Origin: Parvibaculum sp.
GTDB lineage: Bacteria > Pseudomonadota > Alphaproteobacteria > Parvibaculales > Parvibaculaceae
Reading direction: 5' to 3'
Assembly (NCBI GenBank): GCA_019635965.1
Contig: JAHBYK010000028.1
Span: forward strand, 1-32,751
DNA length: 32,751 nucleotides
Position 1 is the first letter of the stretch, and each line of letters opens with the position of its first letter. Positions 18,462 through 28,080 of this stretch are shown piece after piece. Below the pieces are notes generated by a model that ran no database searches, was not told the origin of the DNA, and saw nothing but the letters and a program-made list of their open reading frames with translations. Position numbers and translations under genes: made by a program.

Positions 18462-18635
18462 CCTGAGCAGCCTTTGACCGGCACGACCGGTATATTGCTG
18501 TGGGCGACTTCAACGCATCTTCAAGAAAAGCTTATCAAGTCTGCGGCGCATCATGCGGCAGGCTTGGGCGGCCTCCTGGGGGTGCCACTTTGCCTTCAAT
18601 ATCGAAGAAGGTTTTCTACCGGCATTGACGCCGAA

Positions 18636-18684
18636 TTCTGACATTAGTCTGCCGCTATGTCAGAAACTCGTGACTTTCCGACAT
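18636..18684. repeat. Three alternating TTCTGACAT sites
   Basis: TTCTGACAT (18636-18644) and ATGTCAGAA (18657-18665) form a perfect 9-bp inverted repeat. A third copy with one change, TTCCGACAT (18676-18684), follows. The steps of 21 and 19 bases are about two helical turns, as for protein-binding sites. The stretch 18462-18680 holds no gene. What binds here is unknown. Confidence 0.4.
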
Positions 18685-19160
18685 AACGATCGGCTCCATC
18701 TGAGGCGCGAGCATATCGTTCGACTTCGATGATCTGGCTCGCGCAGGTCTTATGAACGAGTGCCATTCGATGCTGATTCTTGAGACCAGCCCAGGATTGG
18801 CATGCTGATGGACTCCGTTTCATTGTCGCTGACGATGGTCTGCGATGCTCCGCAAAAAAGGTAATGAGGCGGCCTAGCACGCACACAACTAACACACCCG
18901 ACAGCGATTTATCGAAGACCAAGCTCAGGTACTCCCGGGCGAAGCCGTCGACGACCGCCAGGATACGGAAGCGACGGCTGTCGGTCAGCGTGTCACCGAG
19001 GAAGCCGAGAGATCAGCATTGGTTGGCTCCATTTGATATCGTCATTAATGCCTGTGCCCGAAGAGGAATCGGTTGCGGCCGCCGTAACGACAAAACCGCA
19101 CGCGCTCACCCAGATAGAGCCGTCTCAGCTTCTTGTGGTTCAGTTGGGAGTTCCCAAGCT
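18680..19160 (-). pseudogene. IS3-family transposase orfB fragment, decayed
   Basis: Reading the - strand from 19160 down gives pieces of an IS3-family (IS407-like) integrase-domain transposase in several frames. First is LNHKKLRRLYLGERVRF, then SLGFLGDTLTDSRRFRIL, AVVDGFAREYLSLV and FDKSLSG. Next comes TIVSDNETESISMPILGWSQ, then a short SIEWHSFIRP. The order and spacing match intact orfB proteins (the VNHKRVYRLY, TDGRRFRILTVVDDFTREC and VSDNGTEFTS regions). Frameshifts and a stop after GANQC destroy it. No orfA or clear terminal repeats were seen on this side. It ends about 90 bases before the large helicase gene. Confidence 0.75.
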
Positions 19161-19249
19161 CGGGTCAATAGGCGTGCATTTGGGAGGGTTACTCGTTGTT
19201 TGCCTCATTCGATACTGCTAATATTTTTTTCCTTCTAGGGGCGCGGCGC

Positions 19250-22200
19250 ATGGGAATCACTGAACTTCAGGAGCTGGTGAAGCATAAAATTGAGCAGCTT
19301 CGCCCAAAACTGCTAGACCTTAGCCGCCGAAATCCGCTTATTGCCACGAAGCTTTCACCGCGCTCCAATGCCCACATTCGTGTTGTTGATGAGCTGCCTG
19401 ATATCCTCTTCTACAAATTGAATAATGGGCAGGAGATGCGGCTGGTACCGCTGCCCGATATTGAAGACGACCCCCGCGATGAAGATTCAAAGGAGTTCCG
19501 TGATGCGCTCGCGAATGCGCGCCTCACAGACGAGGCTTACCTAAATGAATTAGAATCAATTGAGCGGGATGCGGAAGATTACCTCGACCGCACACGGCGA
19601 ATTGAACGCGCTCTTAAGGACCGCATTCGCATTGATCTAAACATGCCACCGCGTCCCAAGCAGGCTGATATCAACCTTGCGCAGCACGCGCGCAACAACG
19701 GTATCACACCATCTTATGAACTCCCTGAGCCCGACGGCAATGTTGAAGAAGAACGGCATACAGACGATAACATACAGACACTTCTTCTGCCGAAGGATCT
19801 GGAACGTAAGTTGAACAACATCTCGTCCAAGTGCAGGACGTGGATTCAGGAAACGGGCGTCAACGTGTTACATGTCGCCTATGGATTCTTGGAGTGGGTG
19901 GAGCCGAACCAAACTGACACATCATACTCCCCACTAGTTCTGTGTGGTGCGCAGATTGAAAAGAATCGCACGCGTGATGGCGTTGAGTTTCGGATCGTCG
20001 GAACAGGAGAAGAGCCTGAAATTAATGCGGTCCTCGCCGAGAAGATGCGTATCAATTTCGGTATCGAGCTGCCGCCATTTGATGGTGCGTCGGTTGAAAA
20101 TTATCTCCGAACTATCGCTGAGATAGCGCCGCGCCAGATTCTCTGGAAGGTCCGCCGCCAAGTCGCGATCGGCGTTTTCCCGTCGGCCCGCATGGCGATG
20201 TACCATGACATCGCCCCGCAAAACCCGGCTCTTCCTGACAGCGAGATTGTCCGGTCACTGCTCTGCGGATCAAATGCCGAGTCAGCAGCCCCCTTCGCAG
20301 AAGAATATAATGTCGACGCACCTGAAATTGAAAGGAGCGTTCCCTGCCTAGTTATGGATGCTGACTCGTCGCAATTCAGCACGCTCGTTGATATCGCAAA
20401 CGGCAAGAACTTAGCGGTTGAAGGTCCTCCGGGCACTGGAAAGTCGCAGACCATCGTTAACGCCATTGCGGCCGCACTGGCCGAGGGCAAGAAGGTTCTG
20501 TTTGTTGCCGAGAAACTCGCCGCACTTAATGTCGTCCGCGCCCGCCTAGAAGCCGTTGGCCTTGGCGAATTCATTTTGCCGCTACAGGCGGAACGATCAT
20601 CACGCGAGCAGGTAATCAGCTCGTTGCGCAGTCGTATAGAAATGAACAAACCAGGCGCTGTGCGGGACTATGCCGAAAAGATCGCGGAATATCGCCGTAT
20701 CCGTGATCAATTAGCAGATTACATTGACCTGATGACACTCCGCTTCGGGACGAGCGGCATGACGATCCACGAGATCCTCGGCCGAAGCATTGCGACATCT
20801 CCTCGGCTGGATGACGTCCCGAAGGAAATCATCGATCATTCCGACGTCCCTGAGACATACCTCAACAGGGCCGGAATCGAGCGCCTACGTGCACTTGGAG
20901 ATATGGTTGAGCAGGCTGCGGAACGGGCGTCTGGTGCGAAACCTCACTGGAAAGCGACAGGTCTGACGCATGCAGATCGCTTCACGGTGGAGGAAGCATG
21001 CAATCTGGCGGGAAGAGCCTCCGAAGCCTTCCGAAAGCTGGCAGCCGCTCGTGACATTCTGCCGGACTACGGAATTGACCGCGATGCGGCTGAGAAGGAC
21101 CTTGCCGCCCTCTTATCCGCGCTCCGCGGACTCCAGGTGTTGACCGAAACGGGGCCCGGTCTGCATCTGAGGCTGCTTTCCTCGGACGCCTCTGCACGTT
21201 TGGCGACGTTCATTGCCGACTGTGAGACTTGTGCCGACTTCGAACAAGAGCTCGCGTCCGTATTGACCGTTGACGTGACAGAGAGCATTTACTCAGACAT
21301 AGAGCGCCTTCGTGCGATCTGCCGCATTCACGATATTAAAACGCTGGATTGGGACGCGCTTCAGTCAAATTTGGCATCCCTTCGAGACACGCTGCAACCC
21401 TCGCGCGAACTCATCGGCATGATGTCGCCCTTGGCCCGTGTGAAGCCGGAATCGGCTGAATGGAACCTTGCCGATCTTGACAGGGCGGCACGAGTCATCG
21501 CAGCCACAGGACGTGAAGCGCTTATGAGCCGCAATGCGGCAACGAACGATCCATCTGCATTACCGCTTCTTCAGAAGTTGATCGCGGAAGGCCGAGGCCT
21601 TCAGGCCGAACGATCAGAGCTTTCAAAACAGGTTTCGTTACGCATCGACGCATCAGCAGAAGCGCTGACCGCTGCGATCGCCGCCTTGCGCTCAGGAGGT
21701 TTGTTTGCAGTATTTTCTAGCAACTACCGCAATGCGAAACGTCTGGCCCGTTCGCTGTTGCTGGCCGAACGCATCGACAAACAGGATGCCCTTGATTGCC
21801 TAGAAAAACTTGCCGACTACCGCATCCGGGAACGGGCGTTTCAACAGAACCCGCAGGCAACAACTCTGTTCGGACCTTATTTCAGAGGTGTAGACACGGA
21901 GTTTTCCCCATTTGAGAAGCTGACACAATACTATGACTTTATTCAAACCGCATTTAGCGGGCCGGAGCTACGCCCTTTGCGCGATTTCCTGCGCACTGCA
22001 GACCTCGATGATTTGGAAGCGGTTCCTTTTTTCCTGACAAACATACCATTGGATACATTGGCGCAGATCCAAAAGAATGTATCGTATTTGGAACGTCGTA
22101 TTGCTGCGCTGGATGGTGCTCTCGAAGAACTGCGTCCATTCCTTTCGATCTTTCGTGCGTCCAAATGCGTCACTCCCGAATCTCTTGAGAATCTGACCGA

Positions 22201-24673
22201 GAAGGTGAAATCCTTCTTAAAGCGGCGCGTGGCTCTCGATGGCGATCGTGATGTAGCCGATTTGCTGGGTGACCAATTCGCAGGGAGTCACACCAAGACT
22301 GCGCCGCTTAAGCCTGCCTGCCTATGGGCGCAATCGGCCGCTCCTTTCGCCGAACAGCTTGCTACTGTTCTGCGCGGCGGGAATGCCGCCGAAGCAGCAG
22401 AACACATTGATTCCGTCTGCAAAGCGCATTCGCAGGTTGATCGCCTTCTCGAGGAACTAAGCGCGGTTGCGCATATTGATACGAGCACCTTTACCGAGAA
22501 TCGCAATCAGATCGACAGCGCCGCTGCGCTCGATGCAGCTTCGCACGATTCGGAAGGCCTCTTTGCCCACGCAGCGCTGGCCACCGCACTAGCCGAACTG
22601 CGCGATACCGGGACGCTCCCGCTGTTCGCTCACCGCATGACATCCGGCGCGCTGAATAATATCGCAGCGCAGTTCGAGGCGCTGGCTATCCGAAAGCTCG
22701 TTTGTTCTGTGAACACGGAGCATCGTAAGAAGCTCGCACTCTATCCTGGGTCTCGCCTTGATAAGCTGCGGGCGGAGCTCGCGCGTCAGGACAAGGAAAT
22801 CACCAAGCTCGCGCAAAAGCAGTTACGTTGGAAGATTTATGCCGATGCCAATCCGCCCGCGGGAATCGGGATTGGCAAGAAATCCACCTGGACGCAAATG
22901 GCGCTGATCAACAATGAGATCAACAAGCAGCAGCGCTTTATTTCCGTTCGCGACCTAACTCAGCGAGCCGGAAAGGCCCTGCTCGAACTCAAGCCATGCT
23001 GGATGATGTCGCCCCTTGCCGTCGCGCAATATGTACCAAAAGACACCCTGAAGTTTGACCTTTGCATCATCGATGAAGCCTCCCAGATGCCGCCGGAAGC
23101 GGCAATCGGTGCGCTTCTGCGCTGCAAACAGACAGTTGTGGTGGGCGATACCAATCAGCTACCGCCGTCAAGCTTCTTCCGGAAAATGATCGATGACGAG
23201 GAGGCAGACGAGGATGACGCCGTTCTCAATCAATCGATCTTGGAAATGGCCAATGCCACCTTCCGTCCGGCACGTCGCCTGCGTTGGCATTATCGTTCGC
23301 GCCACTCCGGGCTTATCAAGTTCTCAAATAGATTAGTCTATAGTGACAATCTCATTGTATTCCCCTCCGCATCAGAGTCCATATCCCGGATGGGGGTTGA
23401 GTATCAAAAAGTTGATGGTCTCTATAAGGCTGGCACAAACGCCGATGAAGCGCGCTTCATGGTCGATGCCGCCCTGGAATTCATGCGAACCGATCCTAAC
23501 CGATCGCTTGGCATCGTGACGCTTAACCAGAAGCAGCGTGATCTCATAAATGACGAGTTTGAATACGCTCTTGGCCGCTACGGGCATGCTCAGACTTATG
23601 TCGATACATGGAAGCTCAAAAATGACGGCCTTGAAGAGTTCTTTATCAAAAATCTTGAGAACGTTCAGGGCGACGAGCGCGATGTTATCTTTGTCGGCAC
23701 CGTCTATGGACCGGAGGTGCATGGTGCACGGGTGGCGCAGCGCTTCGGTCCGATCAACGGCATAGCAGGCAAACGCCGTCTCAACGTGCTGTTCACTCGC
23801 GCCAAGGAGAAAATCGTCACATTCTCATCGATGACCGCTGCGGATATCATCGCAGACGAGAACAGCAATCCCGGAGCCTACACGCTCAAGCGTTGGCTGG
23901 AATATGCTGCGACGGGTGTTCTCGATGGGGGCATAAATGCAGGTAGGGAGCCCGACTCAGAGTTCGAAATTTTCGTAATGGACCAAATCCGCGCAATGGG
24001 CTGCGAGGCAGTACCACAGGTAGGCGTGGCAGGGTATTTCATTGATATCGGCGTCAAACATCCGGACTGGCCTCACGGCTTCATCCTGGGCGTAGAATGC
24101 GACGGAGCAAGCTATCATTCCGCAAAATCTGCTCGCGACCGTGACCGATTGCGCCAGGAGCATCTGGAGCGTCTCGGTTGGTATTTCCACCGCATCTGGT
24201 CGACAGATTGGTTCAACAACCCGCACCGCGAGGCCGAGCGGCTGCGTGAGGTGATTGCAGCACGAATACAGAGTCTAAAGGCGCGAGAGCCAGAGTTCGT
24301 ATCTACACCCGCATCTGATGAAAGCACGACAGCCCGCCAACCGCGGCCAGGCGATAATCCGCCTCGGGACGATTTGTCGATGTTGCCTCTGCGCCCGCAA
24401 CCTGCCGAAACCGCAAGACCGGCGAAATCTGCCGATGACAATAGGGTCGCTATTGGAGACACCATTCGTGTTCGCTATTTGAACGGCGATTGCAAAGTGC
24501 TGACGCTAACCATTGGCACTGAACCGAGTGATGTTAGCAAGGGTCTAATTCACCACGAAGCACCAATCGCCAAAGCGCTTCTGGGAGCCGAACAAGGGGA
24601 CGAGGTTGAGGTTCTAAACGGTTCTTATGTCCGCCCAGCGGTCGTGGAGGAGATCATCAAGCGCGAACGATGA
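19250..24673 (+). CDS. DUF4011 / SF1 helicase / Vsr-like nuclease / GreA-type fusion protein
   Basis: This 1807-residue protein starts MGITELQELVKHKIEQLRPK at 19250; a further 18 residues upstream look non-coding. The domains, in order, are as follows. (1) An N-terminal DUF4011-like region (KLLDLSRRNPLIATK). (2) A split Upf1-like superfamily 1 helicase: Walker A GPPGTGKSQT near 391, DEASQMPPEA near 1274, VVVGDTNQLPPSSFF, LRWHYRSRHSGL, VQGDERDVIFVGTV and RRLNVLFTRAKEK. A ~800-residue helical insertion separates motifs I and II. (3) A PD-(D/E)XK Vsr/MTES_1575-type nuclease at ~1570-1670 (SEFEIFVMDQI, FIDIGV, GVECDGASYHS). (4) A proline-rich linker. (5) A GreA/GreB C-terminal-type domain at ~1734-1807. 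Related helicase-nucleases are frequent in genomic islands and are suspected defence proteins. Function here is inferred. Confidence 0.88.
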   Translation: MGITELQELVKHKIEQLRPKLLDLSRRNPLIATKLSPRSNAHIRVVDELPDILFYKLNNGQEMRLVPLPDIEDDPRDEDSKEFRDALANARLTDEAYLNELESIERDAEDYLDRTRRIERALKDRIRIDLNMPPRPKQADINLAQHARNNGITPSYELPEPDGNVEEERHTDDNIQTLLLPKDLERKLNNISSKCRTWIQETGVNVLHVAYGFLEWVEPNQTDTSYSPLVLCGAQIEKNRTRDGVEFRIVGTGEEPEINAVLAEKMRINFGIELPPFDGASVENYLRTIAEIAPRQILWKVRRQVAIGVFPSARMAMYHDIAPQNPALPDSEIVRSLLCGSNAESAAPFAEEYNVDAPEIERSVPCLVMDADSSQFSTLVDIANGKNLAVEGPPGTGKSQTIVNAIAAALAEGKKVLFVAEKLAALNVVRARLEAVGLGEFILPLQAERSSREQVISSLRSRIEMNKPGAVRDYAEKIAEYRRIRDQLADYIDLMTLRFGTSGMTIHEILGRSIATSPRLDDVPKEIIDHSDVPETYLNRAGIERLRALGDMVEQAAERASGAKPHWKATGLTHADRFTVEEACNLAGRASEAFRKLAAARDILPDYGIDRDAAEKDLAALLSALRGLQVLTETGPGLHLRLLSSDASARLATFIADCETCADFEQELASVLTVDVTESIYSDIERLRAICRIHDIKTLDWDALQSNLASLRDTLQPSRELIGMMSPLARVKPESAEWNLADLDRAARVIAATGREALMSRNAATNDPSALPLLQKLIAEGRGLQAERSELSKQVSLRIDASAEALTAAIAALRSGGLFAVFSSNYRNAKRLARSLLLAERIDKQDALDCLEKLADYRIRERAFQQNPQATTLFGPYFRGVDTEFSPFEKLTQYYDFIQTAFSGPELRPLRDFLRTADLDDLEAVPFFLTNIPLDTLAQIQKNVSYLERRIAALDGALEELRPFLSIFRASKCVTPESLENLTEKVKSFLKRRVALDGDRDVADLLGDQFAGSHTKTAPLKPACLWAQSAAPFAEQLATVLRGGNAAEAAEHIDSVCKAHSQVDRLLEELSAVAHIDTSTFTENRNQIDSAAALDAASHDSEGLFAHAALATALAELRDTGTLPLFAHRMTSGALNNIAAQFEALAIRKLVCSVNTEHRKKLALYPGSRLDKLRAELARQDKEITKLAQKQLRWKIYADANPPAGIGIGKKSTWTQMALINNEINKQQRFISVRDLTQRAGKALLELKPCWMMSPLAVAQYVPKDTLKFDLCIIDEASQMPPEAAIGALLRCKQTVVVGDTNQLPPSSFFRKMIDDEEADEDDAVLNQSILEMANATFRPARRLRWHYRSRHSGLIKFSNRLVYSDNLIVFPSASESISRMGVEYQKVDGLYKAGTNADEARFMVDAALEFMRTDPNRSLGIVTLNQKQRDLINDEFEYALGRYGHAQTYVDTWKLKNDGLEEFFIKNLENVQGDERDVIFVGTVYGPEVHGARVAQRFGPINGIAGKRRLNVLFTRAKEKIVTFSSMTAADIIADENSNPGAYTLKRWLEYAATGVLDGGINAGREPDSEFEIFVMDQIRAMGCEAVPQVGVAGYFIDIGVKHPDWPHGFILGVECDGASYHSAKSARDRDRLRQEHLERLGWYFHRIWSTDWFNNPHREAERLREVIAARIQSLKAREPEFVSTPASDESTTARQPRPGDNPPRDDLSMLPLRPQPAETARPAKSADDNRVAIGDTIRVRYLNGDCKVLTLTIGTEPSDVSKGLIHHEAPIAKALLGAEQGDEVEVLNGSYVRPAVVEEIIKRER

Positions 24674-24798
24674 CGCGTTGCTAAAAATGAACCCGCGTCC
24701 TATCCAACGAGGTTCGGAACGAATTTATTTACGTCAGTCTCAGCGTGCTCAATGATCTATTCCGCAAGTCCGTTGGGCTCAGACAAATTGGCAAGTTG

Positions 24799-25050
24799 TG
24801 TCCTGCCCCCCCTGGAAACTGGACCGTTTGAAGCTGGAAAATTCTAATTTACTGTCCCTGGCCGGGCGGAGGATTTTATATTAAGAAGACGAAGTTCAGC
24901 GAGCAGCAGATAGCGTTCATTTGCGCCAGGCTGAGGAAGGGATGACGGTCGGGGAAGTCTGCCGGAAGGCGGGAATTTCCGATTTGACCTATTACAACCG
25001 GCGCAAGAAGTATGGCGGGTTGATGACGTCAGAGATGAAGCCGGAATTTA
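24799..25050 (+). pseudogene. IS3-family orfA fragment with left end
   Basis: TGTCCTGCCCCCC at 24799 looks like an IS3-family terminal repeat. It is followed by a GGAGGA ribosome site whose start codon is lost (ATATT in place of ATG). The peptide KKTKFSEQQIAFI then continues after a frameshift as RQAEEGMTVGEVCRKAGISD and TYYNRRKKYGGLMTSEMK, the helix-turn-helix part of orfA. The match breaks off after SEMK. The rest to 25292 shows no recognisable gene. The fragment is from the same IS group as the one at 18680-19160 but points the other way. The interval 24674-24798 is also empty. Confidence 0.75.
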
Positions 25051-25292
25051 CCAGACGAGCCGGTCCAAGGTTGGGGCAAGTTCAAATGTTAAAAGGACTC
25101 TACTTCCAACTAGATGAAACCTGGGGCTCAGGTCAGAATTTATATCGTTGCTCTTGTGAGGTCTTTCGCCATTTGGACACAAAACAGAATGACGGCCTGG
25201 AAGATTAGCGTCGTGTCCTGGGATTTTAGCTACGTAATGGACAAGACCTGCTTTCCCAGTAAACGATTTCTGACCGGTAATCCGCCCTCAGA

Positions 25293-26705
25293 TCAAGCAA
25301 CGTTTACCGCAAGCTTGCTTCTCTCCTGATGCCGCGGAAAGGGAATCTCGAACCAGAAAGTCGCACCTTCTCCTGGCTTTCCCTTCGCGCCAATTCTGCC
25401 TCCCATCAACCGGACCAGCTTTGCGCAAATGGCGAGACCAAGTCCCGTGCCACCGAAGTGCTTTGCGACGGAGTTGTCCGCCTGTACGAAGGGCTGGAAC
25501 AGACGCGCCGCAACTTCGTCCGTGAATCCTATCCCGCTGTCGCGCACTTCGAACCGGACAGACAGGGTTTCTGAACTCTCCCCGGCAAGCGCCGCCCGAA
25601 GCTCGACGCGGCCGCCTTCAGGTGTGAACTTCATCGCATTTGAAATCAGATTCGAGAGTATCTGCCGCAGACGCCCCTCATCCGCCAGCACCACATCTTG
25701 CGGAAGTGCATCTTCGAAGGTCTCGAACGTGATGTTTTTTTCGATTGCCTTGCCGCGCCAAAAGGCCATCGACTGGATCAGGTCCGGCAACACAAGCGGA
25801 TCCTGTTCGAGCTCTATCTTTTCCGCCTCGATCTTCGAGAAGTCGAGGATGTCGTTCAGGAGGGTCAAAAGGCTTTGTGAGGCATCGTGAATATACCCGC
25901 CATACTCCTTTGCCTTTTCGTCCCTGGATGTAATCGCCAGAACGTCGGAAAACCCCACCACGGCATTCATGGGCGTTCGGATTTCGTGGCTCATCATGGC
26001 GAAGAAGGCGGATTTCACGCGGTTGGCTTCCTCGGCCCGCTCCCTCTCCATTTCTGCCTGTTCTCGAGCCTTGTCCCGCTCTTCGAGCAAAATCTTCTGC
26101 CGTTCTATCAATTCCTCGTTCTCAAGCTCGCCACGGAACCGGGCCTGGTCGGCCTGAATATGGACATAGACAATCAGAAGCACACCGACTGCGAGCGCCG
26201 CGATCAGCAAAATGTCGACGTCCGTAATGGCGTGACTGCCTGTCAGCGCCGGAAAGGTGAAGCCGAGCAAGGCAACCGCTATCGACGGGAAGGCATAGGT
26301 GAGTTTGGGCGCCGGAGAAGCCGTCAGGATCGCCAGATGCGTCGCGGCCATGCATTGTATGAGTATCGGATGATCGAAGCCGGGCGCGAAACTAGCCGCC
26401 GCAAGCGGCAGAAGATAGGCCGCATAGACAGCCGGCACATAGAAAACGAGCTCAAAGGCGCAGCGGTTGACGTCGACCGTCTTGATGTTTGCCTTTACGC
26501 GCCGTCTCCACTGCCAGCAAAGAAGATCCACCAATGTCGGCAAGGCCGCGGAAGCCAAAGCGAGCCAGACCGACTGCCAAGCCGTCCAGCCCACATAGCC
26601 CAACCCGAGCTGGAAGAAAGGCGTCCGTAGCTTGAACAGCCAATCCTGCGTTGTGATCCAGTTCTCAAGCGACCGCCGGTTCACCCGTTCAGACGTAATA
26701 GCCAT
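25293..26705 (-). CDS. Membrane-bound sensor histidine kinase (orphan)
   Basis: The 470-residue protein has an N-terminal membrane region of about five or six helices (residues ~35-180, with no large external sensor domain). A coiled-coil linker follows (ELENEELIERQKILLEERDK). The HisKA domain has the phospho-acceptor H240 (FAMMSHEIRTPMNAVVGFSDVL). The HATPase domain has N-box LSNLISNAMKFT, G1 RDSGIGF, F-box LFQPFVQ and G2 GGTGLGLAI. The start at 26705 is preferred over 26720 because GAGGGA lies just before it. There is no receiver domain and no response regulator in the element, so it must signal to a partner elsewhere or act as a modifier of host signalling. The ligand is unknown. Confidence 0.9.
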   Translation of the reverse strand: MAITSERVNRRSLENWITTQDWLFKLRTPFFQLGLGYVGWTAWQSVWLALASAALPTLVDLLCWQWRRRVKANIKTVDVNRCAFELVFYVPAVYAAYLLPLAAASFAPGFDHPILIQCMAATHLAILTASPAPKLTYAFPSIAVALLGFTFPALTGSHAITDVDILLIAALAVGVLLIVYVHIQADQARFRGELENEELIERQKILLEERDKAREQAEMERERAEEANRVKSAFFAMMSHEIRTPMNAVVGFSDVLAITSRDEKAKEYGGYIHDASQSLLTLLNDILDFSKIEAEKIELEQDPLVLPDLIQSMAFWRGKAIEKNITFETFEDALPQDVVLADEGRLRQILSNLISNAMKFTPEGGRVELRAALAGESSETLSVRFEVRDSGIGFTDEVAARLFQPFVQADNSVAKHFGGTGLGLAICAKLVRLMGGRIGAKGKPGEGATFWFEIPFPRHQERSKLAVNVA

Positions 26706-26720
26706 AGTTCCCTCGCCCAT

Positions 26721-27109
26721 CTCAGGACATCGGTTATGGCAGCATCCCTTTAAGATGAAATCTCAGTCTCAAATGCAATTTGATTAAAACTGATGGCATT
26801 TGCGGTGTCGGTAACAGTCTATTAGCCAATAAATCACAATTGCGCGAGCATTTGTGAGGGTACAGGCAAGGCTTATCCTGTTGTCCCTTCTGATCGAGAT
26901 ATCGAATCTATCGAGTGTGACGATACCTGTGGATGGCATCGGCCAGCGCGCCCAAAAGTCGGCAGCATAATGGCAAGTCCGCAAATACGAAGGGAAGCGC
27001 AGCGCCATGGATCAACTTCTGGCGCCTTCTCTTACTTGACTTGGTCTCGCCATTGTCCGCATTTTGCAGCTAGGTTGCTTGTCACAGAAAATAGCGCGAG
27101 GGACTCGTA
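26721..27109. other. 389-base divergent intergenic region
   Basis: This AT-richer stretch separates the divergent kinase and methyltransferase genes, so it must hold both promoters. A TTGACT box occurs at 27036-27041 without a convincing -10 partner. Short frames here are not protein-like. Nothing else was recognised. Confidence 0.4.
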
Positions 27110-28030
27110 ATGACCGACCTGGATGCATATTTTGAACGACGGCGAGAGATGACCTCGCTTGCCACGAGAGCATTCGATGCAGGCGAAAACGTCGTTAATA
27201 TGATCCTGTCGCGGTTTCCTGACGCCAAGCAAGAAGCAATCGAGATTGCCTATGAGCTGCAGGCAGGGTCCTACACCGCTAATCGCGACACACCGGTCTC
27301 GCTCGCTTATCGGGGCGAGCAGCACCACATTCTTGCGGAGCGGGTGTTTCCGCGTCTGACCACAGACCAAAACGCAATCCTCCTCGACGCAGGCACAGGC
27401 GAGGGAACGGGCTGGTATGGCTTCGACTTCGGCAATTCTCCGGTTGGCGATCTTCACGCTGTTGATATCAGCCTGCGTCGGCTCGACTATGTCCGGCAGA
27501 ATGTCGCGCTCGCTCGGGATCAACTGTCCGTTGTGAGAGCAGACCTACTCGACATGCCCTATTGGCCGAAATCTTTCGACGTCGTGGTCACGATGCATGC
27601 TGTAGAGCCCAATGGTGGCCGGGAACACGCAGCGGTCAACAAGTTGGCAAATCTCACGGCTGACCTCTTGTGCTTGTTCGAACCGGACTATCGGGCTGCC
27701 TCTCCGGAAGGCAGGGCTCGGATGGAGAAGCTCGGCTATGGTCTGGAGATATTCGAAGCGGCCCATGCGCTGGCTGATTTCGAGGTTTTGTTCGAGCAAC
27801 CTATCGCCTCGGTGACCAATCCGCTCAATCCCACCACCGTCATCTGCCTCAAACGCAAGAAATCAAGCAAGGGCTCTTTGCGGCGTAAGTCGCCCTTGGC
27901 TGACCTAGATCTCATCAGACGGGAAGACCATTTCGCGGAAACAGGACTTGGTGCAAGCGCAATCTTCCCGATTGTTTCCGGCATTGAGTGCATGCGCCGA
28001 AGCGATGCCGTAATGCGGATCGAGCGATAA
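27110..28030 (+). CDS. Class I SAM methyltransferase with Trm112-like tail
   Basis: The 306-residue protein has a Rossmann methyltransferase core. Motif I is LLDAGTGEGTGWYGF (91-105), the ribose-binding acid is in LHAVDIS (115-121), RADLLDMPYWPKSFD gives the adenine-binding loop, and VVVTMHAVEPNGG is motif IV. The C-terminal ~45 residues (SPLADLDLIRREDHF, then AIFPIVSGIECMRRSDAV) resemble the short Trm112/UPF0434-type domain, without its zinc cysteines. The substrate is unknown and could be a small molecule, protein or nucleic acid. A GAGGGA ribosome site lies nine bases before the ATG. It is the last gene before the right attachment site. Confidence 0.8.
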   Translation: MTDLDAYFERRREMTSLATRAFDAGENVVNMILSRFPDAKQEAIEIAYELQAGSYTANRDTPVSLAYRGEQHHILAERVFPRLTTDQNAILLDAGTGEGTGWYGFDFGNSPVGDLHAVDISLRRLDYVRQNVALARDQLSVVRADLLDMPYWPKSFDVVVTMHAVEPNGGREHAAVNKLANLTADLLCLFEPDYRAASPEGRARMEKLGYGLEIFEAAHALADFEVLFEQPIASVTNPLNPTTVICLKRKKSSKGSLRRKSPLADLDLIRREDHFAETGLGASAIFPIVSGIECMRRSDAVMRIER

Positions 28031-28080
28031 GTCCGCCAATATTGGCCGATCACACGAGCGAGCGATCGCACATTCGGCTT

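Noticed and set aside
18780..19238. A 152-residue + strand open frame before the helicase
   Set aside because: It is antisense to the decayed IS3 transposase fragment and has no protein-like features.
18680..25050. A functional composite transposon
   Set aside because: Both IS fragments are frameshifted and truncated, so no active transposase or paired ends remain; only a relic is supported.
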